The notes: generated by a model from the letters alone, not told the origin. Positions 10,433-20,631 are shown, numbered from the stretch's first letter. The stretch is 64,000 nt of DNA from Candidatus Competibacteraceae bacterium (GCA_016712625.1 JADJQQ010000006.1:153828-217827), one strand, 5' to 3'. Translations and numbers: made by a program.

Positions 10433-11104
10433 ATGCAAAAACGTCAGTGGGTGATCGGTGCGATATCGGTGGCGCTAGTGCTATTGCTTGGCGCCTGCGC
10501 CAAAAATCAACAAGGCCTCCCTCCTTCAACTAACTATGCGTCCCAAACCGCTTCGCCGGAGACTTACAACTATCAAATAGGTCCAGGTGACCAGCTACAA
10601 ATTTTCGTCTGGCGAAATCCCGAGGTCTCGCAGACAGTGACTGTCCGCCCAGACGGAAAGATTACAACTCCATTGGTGGAGGATTTGCAAGCCAGCGGCA
10701 AAACCCCCAATCAGCTGGCCCGCGAAATGGAAAAAGCCCTGGAGACCTACATTCGCCAGCCGATCGTTACCGTGATCGTTGCCAATGGCATCGGACCCTA
10801 CAGCGAGCAGGTGCGGGTGGTTGGTCAAGTATCCGGCGAGCAGGGCGGTAACCGCGATCAGGCTGCGGGCCCGCAGGCGCGAGCGATCGCTTATCGCCAC
10901 AAAATGACGTTGCTGGACGTTATGGTCGCGATTGGCGGCTTAAGCGAATTCGCGGCTGGCAACAATACCAAACTGGTGCGAATGGTGGACGGCAAACAGC
11001 AGGAATACCAAATCCGCCTGGACGATCTGCTTGAGGGGGATATCACCGCCAATGTAGATATCTTGCCTGGCGATATTGTGATCATCCCGCAATCCTGGTT
11101 CTAG
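10433..11104 (+). CDS. Polysaccharide export lipoprotein (Wza-like, exosortase A/EPS type)
   Basis: Outer-membrane polysaccharide export protein of 223 aa. The start at 10433 is preferred over the GTG at 10337 because it yields a lipoprotein signal peptide with lipobox LLLGAC (Cys near residue 21). A poly-export domain follows (YQIGPGDQLQIFVWRNPEV, ~48-66, to about 125), then one SLBB-type domain containing TLLDVMVAIGGLSEF. It is first in a run of five same-strand genes whose set (export lipoprotein, chain-length protein, tyrosine autokinase, outer-membrane barrel, ExeA-like ATPase) is known from XrtA/PEP-CTERM exopolysaccharide loci. It would form the outer channel for the polymer. Confidence 0.92.
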   Translation: MQKRQWVIGAISVALVLLLGACAKNQQGLPPSTNYASQTASPETYNYQIGPGDQLQIFVWRNPEVSQTVTVRPDGKITTPLVEDLQASGKTPNQLAREMEKALETYIRQPIVTVIVANGIGPYSEQVRVVGQVSGEQGGNRDQAAGPQARAIAYRHKMTLLDVMVAIGGLSEFAAGNNTKLVRMVDGKQQEYQIRLDDLLEGDITANVDILPGDIVIIPQSWF

Positions 11105-11136
11105 TCGGGTCGCGCCCGGAGGCTAAGGGGAATCAC

Positions 11137-12708
11137 ATGAACGAGGGTATCGGCCAGATAGTTGGCTATCTGCGCGGCATTTGGCGTAATCGCTGGTACG
11201 CCATGGGTTGCGCGTGGGTGATTTGTATCATTGGATGGTTCGTTGTCTTTCGATTACCCGATCAGTTTCAAGGCTCGGCGCGAGTGTTTGTGGATACTCA
11301 GTCCGTGCTACGGCCTTTATTGAAGGGTCTGACGATAGATGTCGATCCCAATGCTCAGGTTGCCTTGGTCGCTCAAACGCTGCTCAGCCGTCCAAATTTA
11401 GAGAAGATTATTGAGTTCTCTGAATTGAACCCGCCCGCTAAAACGACTTCTTTAGCGTTTGATCAATTGGCTTACCGGCTACAGCAACGAATTAAGCTGG
11501 CTGGATCGGGTAAAAGAGATGACAACTTATATAGCATAACTTTCCAGGACCCTAATCCAGATAAGGCTAAAAAAGTAGTCGAGTCCGTCATTAAGGTATT
11601 TGAAAATAACCTTAATTCAGCCGTACTCAATACGGATGCGGCCCAAGTCTTTTTGGACAAGCAAGTTGAAGAATATGAGGCTCGGCTGGTGGCGGCAGAA
11701 AATCGCTTGAAGGAATTCAAGCTCAAAAATGTTGGTTTGATGCCCACGGAAGGACAAAATTACAATGCACGTATGCAGCAGGTGACTAACGACCTGGGGT
11801 TGGCTCGACTAGAGCTGGCTCAAGCAGAAAATCGTCGTAATTCAATTCAGCAACAAATTAATAATTCTCTGCAACAGCTTAAGGGTGATGGCAGCGGAGC
11901 AGTGGGTGAGCCGGTCGTTTTGCCTATCGATGGGCGTATTCAAAGTCTCGAACAAAAATTGGATGACTTGCTAATTCAATTTACCGATAAGCACCCAGAT
12001 GTCAGTATTTTGAAGAAATCGATTACAGAGCTTAAAGCCCAGCGCGAGCAAGAGCGTGCTCAGTATGCAACCAATCTTTCCAAGCTGAATGCAAATAGTA
12101 ATGCCAGAGGGCCTAAAACGTATTCTTTTTACGATGAGCTTAAGGTCAAACTGGCTGAAGAAGAAGCGACCATTGCTTCATTATCCGTGCGAGCAACCGA
12201 ATTTAAAAAGCGCTATGATGAGTTGCACAATCAAGTGAATACCTTACCTAAGGTCGAAGCGGAGTTAACGGCGCTAAATCGTGACTATGAATTGAATCGC
12301 TCAAAATATGATGATCTGGTAGCGCGCCGGGAATCTGCTCGGCTATCTCAACAGGCCGAGGAGTCCAGACAAGATGTGCGCTTCCAAGTCATTGAGCCGC
12401 CGCGGGTGCCTTTGAAACCAAGCTGGCCGAATCGGTTATTGTTGATGACACTCGTATTGGTTGGAGGTTTAGCCGCGGGGATAGGGTTGGCGTTTCTAAT
12501 GATGCAGCTGTGGCCAACCTTTGATGATCGGCGTGGATTGAGGCAACAGATCACGGATGTTCCTGTATTCGGTAGTGTTAGCCTGGTTTTATCACCTCAT
12601 GCCTTACGTCGCGAACGTAGGATGGCGGCGACATTTGCTTCAGTGGCTGGGTTATTGTTATTAGTTTATGCCAGCTTATTAGCTGTAGAAAAAGTTGGGC
12701 TTCTATGA
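11137..12708 (+). CDS. Polysaccharide chain-length determinant protein (Wzz/GumC-like)
   Basis: Inner-membrane co-polymerase of 523 aa that sets polymer length and couples export to the Wza-like channel. It has a membrane helix near 17-37, a Wzz domain, a long periplasmic coiled-coil region (~165-400, rich in Q, E, K and L heptads), the conserved proline segment EPPRVPLKPSWPNR near 412-425, a second membrane helix (~427-450) and a last hydrophobic segment near 500-518. No kinase domain is fused; a separate kinase gene follows 30 bp downstream. The ATG is preceded by AGGCTAAGGGG. Codon use is more AT-rich than its neighbours in the coiled-coil part. Confidence 0.92.
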   Translation: MNEGIGQIVGYLRGIWRNRWYAMGCAWVICIIGWFVVFRLPDQFQGSARVFVDTQSVLRPLLKGLTIDVDPNAQVALVAQTLLSRPNLEKIIEFSELNPPAKTTSLAFDQLAYRLQQRIKLAGSGKRDDNLYSITFQDPNPDKAKKVVESVIKVFENNLNSAVLNTDAAQVFLDKQVEEYEARLVAAENRLKEFKLKNVGLMPTEGQNYNARMQQVTNDLGLARLELAQAENRRNSIQQQINNSLQQLKGDGSGAVGEPVVLPIDGRIQSLEQKLDDLLIQFTDKHPDVSILKKSITELKAQREQERAQYATNLSKLNANSNARGPKTYSFYDELKVKLAEEEATIASLSVRATEFKKRYDELHNQVNTLPKVEAELTALNRDYELNRSKYDDLVARRESARLSQQAEESRQDVRFQVIEPPRVPLKPSWPNRLLLMTLVLVGGLAAGIGLAFLMMQLWPTFDDRRGLRQQITDVPVFGSVSLVLSPHALRRERRMAATFASVAGLLLLVYASLLAVEKVGLL

Positions 12709-12738
12709 TGATTTCGGTTTTTAATAGAGAATCGAATA

Positions 12739-13683
12739 ATGGATAGTATCGAAAAAGCCATGTCAGGCCGGTCGATTGGCTCGATCATACGGCCACCACC
12801 ACCGCCACCACCACCGCCACCGACCCCCATTGTTCCGACAAGAGATGATGTAATCGAAGGGATCGTTAATGTTGCGATCCCATCAGTTGCTAGTGTTGGT
12901 GCGCCGGTAGTCAACAAGCGTACCCAGCGATCCATAACGCTCGATATTGAGAAAATCCGAGGCGCGGGTTTATTAGTACCCGATGCTCGGCATAGTAGGA
13001 TCAAAGAAGAGTATCGTCATATCAAGCGACCCTTGTTAATGAATATTGATGGCAAGGGCGCTATTAAATCTGAGCAGAGTAATTTGATTGTAGTGACAAG
13101 TGCTCAGCCCGGTGAGGGTAAAACCTTTACAGCTTGTAACTTGGCTTTGAGTATTGCATCTGAACGAAATCGTACGGTATTGCTAGTAGACGCTGATGTT
13201 GTCCGGCCCTCGGTAGGCAAAACACTCGGTTTTGAAGTCGAGCTAGGCTTGGTTGATTTTTTGATCGATGATCAGCTGGAATTGGCTGATGTATTGGTCA
13301 ATACTAGCATGCCTTCTCTAGCCGTGTTACCAGCGGGTAGCAAGCACCACTTGTCCGCGGAATTATTGGCTGGCGACAACATGCGCCGCCTGACCAGCGA
13401 GATGAGCCAGCGTTATCCCGATCGTGTGATTATCTTCGATGCGCCTCCATTATTAGCTACGACCGAAGCAGTAATTTTGGCTAATCTCATGGGGCAGGTT
13501 ATTTTAGTTATTGAAGCGGAACGAACCTCTCAATCTTTGGTCAAAGAAGCTTTGGCTCTGCTCAGTTCTAACCAGATGGTTGGATTCGTGCTTAATAAAG
13601 CGCGCGATGGCCTTGTTTCAGATTATGGATATCAGTATGCCCGCGAAGATAAGGAGGAGGATTCCAGCGCGGTGATTGGTTAG
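12739..13683 (+). CDS. Exopolysaccharide tyrosine autokinase (BY-kinase, XrtA-associated type)
   Basis: Cytoplasmic bacterial tyrosine kinase of 314 aa partnering the preceding Wzz-like protein. A run of ten prolines (residues 19-28) sits near the N-terminus. The P-loop SAQPGEGKTF is near 121-130, Walker A' LLVDADVV near 148-155, and a Walker B-like IIFDAPPLL near 231-239. The C-terminus carries a small tyrosine cluster, YGYQYAR, the expected autophosphorylation site. Length and layout match the separate kinases of exosortase A EPS loci. The proline run, coded by CCA/CCG repeats, is unusual but within the coding frame. Confidence 0.92.
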   Translation: MDSIEKAMSGRSIGSIIRPPPPPPPPPPTPIVPTRDDVIEGIVNVAIPSVASVGAPVVNKRTQRSITLDIEKIRGAGLLVPDARHSRIKEEYRHIKRPLLMNIDGKGAIKSEQSNLIVVTSAQPGEGKTFTACNLALSIASERNRTVLLVDADVVRPSVGKTLGFEVELGLVDFLIDDQLELADVLVNTSMPSLAVLPAGSKHHLSAELLAGDNMRRLTSEMSQRYPDRVIIFDAPPLLATTEAVILANLMGQVILVIEAERTSQSLVKEALALLSSNQMVGFVLNKARDGLVSDYGYQYAREDKEEDSSAVIG

Positions 13684-13705
13684 TTATCAATGGAGTCGAG
13701 CCAGA

Positions 13706-15457
13706 ATGCAAAAAATGAAATCCAATAATCGCCAACGTATTGGAGTAGCTGCTTGGCGTGCGGTGGCATTATGGTTCATACCAGGGATGCTGTTGGCAAG
13801 TTGTTCTCTAAGCTTGGCGCAAGAGCCAGGCGTTGGGCCTGGCTTATGGCGAATAAGCCCTCGCATCGGCGTTGGCGCCACCTATTCAGATAATATCAGG
13901 CTGGCGCCTTCTAGCGAGGCGGAAGATGATTTGGTTTTACAAGTGGAGCCGGGTATTTCGATAAATAAACGCGGTGGACGGCTTGATCTTCGCTTGGATT
14001 ATACAGCGCAAGGATTGTTCTATACCAATAACAGTGATGCCAATGCCATTAACAATCAACTACAGGCTTTTGGAACGGGAAAGATTTTTCAGAATAATTT
14101 GTTTTTGGATGCGTATGGTTCGATTACGCAAGTACCCATTAATACCCGGGAGAGAACGGATGCCGGCACCTTAGGGGCGGCTGGAGGGACGCCCGCCAGT
14201 TTATCTTTTTTCAATAATCTGGATTTGGGATTACCCGGCGCGGCGGAGTTGTTCAATCCAATGGGTATTTTCAACAACATAGCTCTGACGGATAATCAAG
14301 TCACTGGCTATCGCTTTGGAGCCAGTCCTTACTGGCGTCAGAATATTCGAAATTGGGCCGAGGTATTCCTGCGTTATCGTTACGATACTATTTCTTACGA
14401 TAATCAGGATGGTAACGAAGATCCGCAGGTTGAGCAGCAAGTTAACAATGCCGATAGTCAGATTCATACCGTTGAATTTAATCTAACCGACGGGCGCGAG
14501 CTTAGTCAATTCAAATGGGATTTGAAATATTTTTATCAACAACAGCAGCGAGACTCTCAGCAAGTCATCAACGCGGTTAATAATGGCGACGATCGTCGAG
14601 AAAATGTCATTGGCCAGTTGAGCTATCAATTAAATAAACGATGGTCCTTATTGGCTGAGGGGGGTTATGAAAATAACCAAGTTGCCGATTTCGCCAATAA
14701 TCGTGATGGTGGTTACTGGGGTTTGGGCGCTCTTTGGGAACCGAGCCGCTTTATTAGATTCAAAGCGTTGTATGGCCCTGATGTTAATGAATTGGCTTTC
14801 AACTGGAATCCTACGACACGCACCAGTTTAGAGCTTAGCCGGCGCAATCAGGATGTGGGCGTCGATCCAGGGACTCGCTGGCGCGGCTTGTTAAATCATC
14901 GCACCCGTTATACGACTTGGTCGGCTGCTTATACCGATGAAGTGACCAACGAGCAACAGTTGTTGGGTGGCGGCTTGCTTGCTGTGGGGCCTGATGGCCA
15001 ACCGCTGCCGCTGGATGAGCAAGGCCAACCGATTCTTTTCGAGGGGCCGTCTGGTTTGAGTGACCAAAATTTCAGACGCAAGCGTTTTGAAGCCGGGGTA
15101 ACGTATCGGCGCGGTCCGACGGGTCTGTCATTTAACGCCTTCACGGAAGACCGTCAAAATCCGGATTTGGCGTCCAACGAAAATACCCATGGCGCGGGCG
15201 CTCTTTGGACTTGGCGATTTGCACCGCGTACCGCTTCTTTTGTTGGAGCGGGCTGGGAACATGATGATTTGGGTGAGAATGAGTTAGGTGAAGCTCAGCA
15301 GAACGACTATTGGGTGTCTGTGCTTGGCTTGGCCCAGGTTTTTAGTCCAGATGCCGGTGGTTTGATTAGCTATCGCTACTATAAAAACGATACGGATTTA
15401 GCTGAGCAGCAATTTCGCGAAAATCGATTCAATATTCGTTTTAATATGAAGTTTTAA
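13706..15457 (+). CDS. PEP-CTERM system-associated outer-membrane beta-barrel protein
   Basis: Predicted outer-membrane protein of 583 aa resembling the TIGR03016 family found in exosortase A EPS loci. The start at 13706 has GGAG nine bases upstream and gives a signal peptide with a hydrophobic core (WFIPGMLLASCSLSLAQ). The cysteine in LLASC could make it a lipoprotein instead. The mature part is rich in alternating aromatic/hydrophobic strands, beginning with RISPRIGVGATYSDNIRL, and ends FNIRFNMKF, a terminal phenylalanine typical of barrels. It starts 22 bp after the kinase gene. Its role is probably secretion or anchoring of the polymer; this is inferred from context. Confidence 0.85.
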   Translation: MQKMKSNNRQRIGVAAWRAVALWFIPGMLLASCSLSLAQEPGVGPGLWRISPRIGVGATYSDNIRLAPSSEAEDDLVLQVEPGISINKRGGRLDLRLDYTAQGLFYTNNSDANAINNQLQAFGTGKIFQNNLFLDAYGSITQVPINTRERTDAGTLGAAGGTPASLSFFNNLDLGLPGAAELFNPMGIFNNIALTDNQVTGYRFGASPYWRQNIRNWAEVFLRYRYDTISYDNQDGNEDPQVEQQVNNADSQIHTVEFNLTDGRELSQFKWDLKYFYQQQQRDSQQVINAVNNGDDRRENVIGQLSYQLNKRWSLLAEGGYENNQVADFANNRDGGYWGLGALWEPSRFIRFKALYGPDVNELAFNWNPTTRTSLELSRRNQDVGVDPGTRWRGLLNHRTRYTTWSAAYTDEVTNEQQLLGGGLLAVGPDGQPLPLDEQGQPILFEGPSGLSDQNFRRKRFEAGVTYRRGPTGLSFNAFTEDRQNPDLASNENTHGAGALWTWRFAPRTASFVGAGWEHDDLGENELGEAQQNDYWVSVLGLAQVFSPDAGGLISYRYYKNDTDLAEQQFRENRFNIRFNMKF

Positions 15458-15463
15458 ATCTAA

Positions 15464-16564
15464 ATGTATACTGAATATTATGGCTTTAGCGCCAAGCCTT
15501 TCCAATTAAGCCCCGATCCCCGATTTTTCTTTGGTAGCCGTGCCCATACGCGGGCGCTTTCTTATTTGCGGTATGGCTTAAGCCAGGGGGAAGGGTTCAT
15601 CGTGATTACCGGCGGCATCGGCACCGGTAAGACTACTTTGGTGAAAAGCCTGTTTCAGGAGCTTGATTCCAGCCAAGTGATTGCCGCTCAATTGGTGACG
15701 ACTCAATTAGAAGCGGATGAGTTGCTGCGCAGTGTAGTGGCTTCCTTTGGGTTACCTTACGAAGGGATCGGAAAGGCGACGCTGCTCAAGCACTTCGAGG
15801 ATTTTCTGCGCAGCCACGCCCGACAGGGACGGCGGGTGTTGCTGGTGGTGGATGAAGCACAGAATCTTCCATCTAAATCGCTTGAAGAATTGCGGATGCT
15901 GTCGAATTTTCAGATTGCTGAAACCCCATTGTTGCAGAGCTTTCTGCTAGGACAGGAGGAGTTTCGCCATACCTTGCAAGACCCGAGCATGGAGCAATTG
16001 CGGGAGCGGGTGATCGCCTCTGGCCATCTCAGTCCTCTGAACGAGTCAGAAACCCGTAGTTATATCGAACACAGGCTGCATGTCGTCGGGTGGGATGGTT
16101 GGCAGCCGACTTTTTTCGAAGAAATTTTTCCAGCCATCTATCAGATTACCCAGGGCATTCCGCGTCTGATCAACGTTTTTTGCGATCGTTTGTTGCTCTA
16201 CGGTTTTCTGGAGGGCTTGCGAGAGTTTACGCCGGCGGCGGCGGAAGTGGTCGGTCGAGAGCTCAACCAGGGTCGAGAAGAGGGGACTCACGCCGTGAGT
16301 AGCGGCAATCGGTCGTTGCTGCGGGTGAGTCATGCGATGGAACAGCGGATAATCGAGCTAGAAGAAGCCATGGAATCGCTGTTGCAGCACCCTGAGTGGC
16401 AGGAGGCCCAACTGGAGCGGATGGAACGCCGTATCTTGCAATTGGAACCGGCGGTCAAGGTGTTGCGACGGCAACTTGCCGATGTGGTGCGGCGAATGGA
16501 TGAAAAAAATGTGGACGAAGATTCGCCGGATGAAGCCGATACCAGGGAACAATCCCTGACTTGA
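15464..16564 (+). CDS. ExeA-like AAA ATPase, exosortase A system-associated
   Basis: A 366 aa ATPase resembling TIGR03015, an ExeA/GspA-type protein tied to exosortase A EPS loci. It begins MYTEYYGFSAKPFQLSPDP, the hallmark of the family. Walker A GGIGTGKTT is near 50-58, Walker B LLVVDEAQNL near 125-134, and the arginine-containing sensor region LRERVIASGHL follows. After about residue 275 the protein turns into a long charged helical tail, probably a coiled coil. It lies 6 bp after the barrel gene and is the last gene of this block. The next genes, on the other strand, are T6SS-like. Confidence 0.92.
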   Translation: MYTEYYGFSAKPFQLSPDPRFFFGSRAHTRALSYLRYGLSQGEGFIVITGGIGTGKTTLVKSLFQELDSSQVIAAQLVTTQLEADELLRSVVASFGLPYEGIGKATLLKHFEDFLRSHARQGRRVLLVVDEAQNLPSKSLEELRMLSNFQIAETPLLQSFLLGQEEFRHTLQDPSMEQLRERVIASGHLSPLNESETRSYIEHRLHVVGWDGWQPTFFEEIFPAIYQITQGIPRLINVFCDRLLLYGFLEGLREFTPAAAEVVGRELNQGREEGTHAVSSGNRSLLRVSHAMEQRIIELEEAMESLLQHPEWQEAQLERMERRILQLEPAVKVLRRQLADVVRRMDEKNVDEDSPDEADTREQSLT

Positions 16565-16591
16565 GTCCGAAAATTCTAGCCTTCTTTTTAG

Positions 16592-18114
16592 TCAAGATCG
16601 CCACGGACCGGCCAAAGGGGTTGGCGGGTCGGCCACTGATTGCAATCCTGTCAGACGTAGCGCGTTGCGCTGGCGATGCCCTAAGATCGGCATGATGCCA
16701 TGAGCTGCGATGGTTTGACGCGCGCGGTCGCTTAGCAGGATTTCGGTGGCCGGTTGCAGGGCCGGTTCCCCATCTTGTTCATAACTGTGAGTGGCTAAAT
16801 CGTCGAGTTCGAGGATGTCGCCTAGACTGCCTTCACCACCCGTTTCAACGAAAGTCGCCGCGATCAACCGGGCGCAAACGAAAGCTGGATTGCCCCAAAG
16901 ATAAGCGCTGGTATCCCGGCCCAGCGGCATTTCTTCAAATGGAAGCGCCTCGATGGCGCCGGCTTTTTGGCCGTAAGGCAGCCGCAGTAGCACGCGCGGC
17001 AGCGCCAAGCCAAGCCAGGGCGCCACCACGCTGGTTCTTAGCTTACGCCAATTTTCCTGATGTGCTGTCGAAAGCGGCTGCCACGTATCTGGATCAGCTA
17101 GGGCCGACGCTGATGCGCAGCCCACCATCCCAGGAGAACTGGCCGCCAGAAATGGGCCGCCAGCGTGAGCGGCCAAAGTGCCCAAGGCCGCCAGCAGTGC
17201 GATATCCTCCCCACGGGCATCGAAGCTATAATCGCCGATCAGTAGCGACCAAGGTTGTCGGCGCTGCGCGTGAAGGGCATGCTCGATCAGCCGCTTGTAT
17301 AGTTGGGTTGCTGTTAATTCTCCCGCCGCGGCGCGCAAGTCATCGAGTAATTCCTGTCGGCTTACGTCGAACAAATCAACGCGGACCGTCTCACTGTCGA
17401 AATTGGCTATCAGATCGTAAACGCCGCGCCAACTCGCTTCCAACCCCTGAAACGCGGGATGGTGCAGAATCGCGCGCAATTGCGCGCTGATGGCGGTATC
17501 TATCGCCGTCAAGACCGCTGGTTTAGGATCGGTATGGACGATGTGGGGCTGAACGATGGCTTGTAACAAGGCATCATTGCTGGCGCTGCCGAATCAGTGG
17601 GCTTGGTGGCGGACGCGGGGTTGGGCGTTCGTCCCAGTAATCGTGCAAGTAAAGCCTCGTCGGTTTCTCCCTCTGAGTTTGGGTTGGGCGGAGTAGGTTC
17701 CGTGGGTGGAGCGGGGCTTTGTTTGGCGCGGGTTTGCGCGACGATGGTGGAATCGCCCAGGCGGGCGCGGGTCAGGCGCAGGTCCTGCCAGATTTCCAGG
17801 CGCGGATAGAGTGCGTCGGGATGAAAATCATCCAGTTGGGCAAAGCCGATCCTAACAGGGACGTGGAGTGCGCTATTGGGCGTTAACTCTAACTTGGGCG
17901 CCACCTGAGACATGATGGCATTTAGGTTGTCTACATCTACACGCAGTAATGGACGGCTAGCAAAATCCACCGGAGGGCTGAAGGTTTCACCACGATGTGC
18001 GCGGCCACTGAAATCCGCCATGATCAAAATGCGTAGCGCCGTGTTTGAATCGGGGTGAACGGGGGCCGGAACTGACTTGGGCAAGCTCAACTGAAACTCC
18101 ATCCGATTTGGCAT
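16592..18114 (-). pseudogene. TssB-TssC sheath-like fusion (type VI secretion), frameshifted
   Basis: Two minus-strand frames, 17509-18114 and 16592-17569, read together as one protein of about 505 aa. The first part resembles the small sheath protein TssB/VipA (LIMADFSGRA, DDFHPDALYPRLE). A proline-rich linker follows (SPAPPTEPTPPNPN). The second part resembles the large sheath protein TssC/VipB (FQGLEASWRGVYDLI, LLIGDYSFDA, LPRVLLRLPYG, YLWGNPAFV). The frame is lost near 17580-17592, where restoring one base would give AASNDALLQAIVQPH. The TssC part ends before the usual C-terminal ~100 residues. Normally TssB and TssC are separate genes, so the fusion is unusual. No baseplate, membrane complex or ClpV gene is nearby. 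Confidence 0.78.
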
Positions 18115-18270
18115 GGTGGCGCTAGGCTCCCGAAGGTTATGGATGCTATGAAGTCTAGTGCGCTATGGGTTATTTGAGCGGTTTGGCGGTAGCCTTTTTG
18201 ATGGGGCTTTACTGCTAAACTCACTATGGGGCTGCTGTCGTGGCGGCGGGGATGCGGAGTTTGTGGAAAT

Positions 18271-20610
18271 ATGGCCACCACCCAAAAACATCGAGTGATC
18301 GCGGTCAACAGCGTTTTAGGTGAAGACGTTCTGTTGTTCGCGCGGATGACATTCAAAGAGCACCTGAGTCAGTTATATGACTGTCAGATGGAGCTGTTCA
18401 GTGAAAAGACCGATATTAAGTTAGCGGATGTGCTCGGCACGAACATGACGGTTCGGCTGGCCCTGCCCTACCAGCAAGGCGTCCGCTATTTCAACGGCTT
18501 CGTTACCCGTTTCAGTTACGAGGGAACGCGAGGGCTGCGTTATGGGGTCTATCGCGCCGAGCTGCGGCCCTGGCTGTGGTTTCTCACCCGCACCTCGGAT
18601 TGCCGGATCTTTCAGAATAAAAAAGTGCCAGACATTATCAAGGAAATTTTTCGCGAACAAGGCTTTACCGACTTTAGAGAAGCCCTGAGTGGCAGTTATC
18701 GCGAATGGGATTATTGTGTGCAGTATCGGGAGACGGATTTTAATTTCGTCAGCCGGCTGATGGAAAAGGAAGGGATGTATTATTACTTCATCCATGAAAA
18801 CGGGAAGAATATCCTGGTGTTATCCGATGGCATCGGCTCGCACGAAGAATTTGCCAAATATGAAACCGTGCCCTTTTTTCCACCGGATGCCCATGATCGC
18901 CGCGAGCGGGATTGCCTGTCAGAGTGGTTTGTCGACCAGAGCGTGCAGCCGGGCGCTTACGTATTGAACGATTACGATTTCACCGCCCCTCGCAAGTCGC
19001 TGCGCGCCGTGTTGAATCAGCCCAAAACCCACGCGCTGTCAAATTTCGAGATGTACGACTATCCGGGTACCTACACCGCAATGGGCGATGGCAACAACTA
19101 TTCCAAAATCTATCTGGAAGCCGTGCAAGCCCAACATGAAGTGGCGCGCGGGCGGGGTAATGCCGCCGGCTTGGCGGCCGGTTATCTGTTCAGCCTGACC
19201 GGCTGCCCACGCGACGATCAGAATCGCAAATATTTGATCACATCGGCCGTTCATCATTTGGAATCCGACGAGTACCAATCCTTTGCCGACCTTGGCATTT
19301 CAGGTAAACCCTATGCGGGTGAAATCACCGCCATGGATGCCCGACAGCCGTATCGCGCACCGCGCGCCACGCCTAAACCGATGGTGCAGGGGCCGCAAAC
19401 CGCCGTCGTGGTCGGCCCAGGCGGTGAGGAGATTTATACCGATCAATACGGGCGCGTGAAATGTCAGTTTCACTGGGATCGCTACGGCCAGGCTAATGAA
19501 AATAGTTCCTGCTGGATTCGGGTGTCGCAACTGTGGGCGGGCAAACAATGGGGTGCGATGAATATCCCGCGCATCGGCCAAGAGGTGATCGTGGATTTTC
19601 TGGAGGGCGATCCCGATCAACCCATCATCACGGGCCGGGTTTACAACGGCATCAACATGCCGCCCTACGACTTACCGGCCAAGGCAACCACGTCCACGCT
19701 CAAAAGTAATTCAAGCAAAGGCGGAGCCGGTTTCAACGAAATTCGCTTGGACGATACCAAAGGGAGCGAGCAACTGTTCGTCCACGCCGAGCGCAATGAG
19801 GATATCCGCGTCAAGAAGGATGCTTTCGAATGGATTGGTAACGAGCGGCATCTGATCGTCAAATCTGATCAGATCGAGACGGTGGAAGGTGATAAGCACC
19901 TGACCGTCAAGGGCGATCAAAACGAAAAGGTCGATGGTTCCGCCTCGCTGAAAATCGGCAGCGATCAAAAAGAAGAAATTGGCGGCGACCAGCACTTGAA
20001 GATCGGCAGCCGGCAGAATATCAAGGCCGGCGGCACCGTCTCGTTGAATGCGGGTATGGATTTGCAACAGAAAGTCGGGATGCGACATGCGGTGGATGCC
20101 GGAATGGAGATTCATTTGAAGGGCGGCATGACGGTCGTGATTGAAGCGGGCGTCTCACTAACGATTAAGGTGGGCGGCAACTTTATCAACATCAACCCGG
20201 CGGGCGTTTTCATTCAGGGAACGATGGTGATGATCAACAGCGGCGGTGCGGCGGGTTCTGGTTCGGGGTGTTCACCGGAGCCGCCATCGCCGCCTACCGC
20301 GCCCAAGGACCCGACGGAAGCGGCTACCGCTGAATCCGGTCAAGTCAGCGATGCGCAAGCACAAGGTCCGGCCCAGCAAAAGAGCCAGAACGTAAGTTCA
20401 GCCAGCGTTGATAATCTTGAGTTGACGGATGACGGTTTGGATGGGAATCGTTCGCCAGTGTTGCCGCTTACGCCGATGCAACGGGTGCAAGAGGAAGAAC
20501 AGATCAAACAGGCCAAAACCGCCCAGAATGCCAGTGATACGGGTAAGCCTTTTTTTGAACCCCCAACGCCTTCTCCCAAGCCGCCACCTGGAGGATCGAA
20601 AAATAAATAA
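18271..20610 (+). CDS. vgrG: Type VI secretion tip protein VgrG
   Basis: Spike protein of 779 aa forming the trimeric tip of the T6SS tube. The gp27-like N-terminal region (~1-370) contains FNFVSRLMEKEGMYYYF. The gp5-like OB region (~395-480) contains YTDQYGRVKCQFHWDRYG and IPRIGQEVIVDFLEGDPDQP. A needle of repeated GDQ..K..G motifs follows (~555-670). It ends in a proline-rich, probably disordered tail of about 100 residues and no obvious enzymatic domain. The start at 18271 is chosen over 18226 because GTGGAAAT precedes it and homologues start near this point. It diverges from the sheath fusion and is followed by a DUF4123 adaptor, a common vgrG-effector arrangement. Confidence 0.93.
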   Translation: MATTQKHRVIAVNSVLGEDVLLFARMTFKEHLSQLYDCQMELFSEKTDIKLADVLGTNMTVRLALPYQQGVRYFNGFVTRFSYEGTRGLRYGVYRAELRPWLWFLTRTSDCRIFQNKKVPDIIKEIFREQGFTDFREALSGSYREWDYCVQYRETDFNFVSRLMEKEGMYYYFIHENGKNILVLSDGIGSHEEFAKYETVPFFPPDAHDRRERDCLSEWFVDQSVQPGAYVLNDYDFTAPRKSLRAVLNQPKTHALSNFEMYDYPGTYTAMGDGNNYSKIYLEAVQAQHEVARGRGNAAGLAAGYLFSLTGCPRDDQNRKYLITSAVHHLESDEYQSFADLGISGKPYAGEITAMDARQPYRAPRATPKPMVQGPQTAVVVGPGGEEIYTDQYGRVKCQFHWDRYGQANENSSCWIRVSQLWAGKQWGAMNIPRIGQEVIVDFLEGDPDQPIITGRVYNGINMPPYDLPAKATTSTLKSNSSKGGAGFNEIRLDDTKGSEQLFVHAERNEDIRVKKDAFEWIGNERHLIVKSDQIETVEGDKHLTVKGDQNEKVDGSASLKIGSDQKEEIGGDQHLKIGSRQNIKAGGTVSLNAGMDLQQKVGMRHAVDAGMEIHLKGGMTVVIEAGVSLTIKVGGNFININPAGVFIQGTMVMINSGGAAGSGSGCSPEPPSPPTAPKDPTEAATAESGQVSDAQAQGPAQQKSQNVSSASVDNLELTDDGLDGNRSPVLPLTPMQRVQEEEQIKQAKTAQNASDTGKPFFEPPTPSPKPPPGGSKNK

Positions 20611-20631
20611 ACGCCCATCGCTTGGGAGCGC

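Noticed and set aside
12791..12822. CCA/CCG microsatellite
   Set aside because: It is in frame and codes the proline run of the tyrosine kinase, so it is not a separate element.
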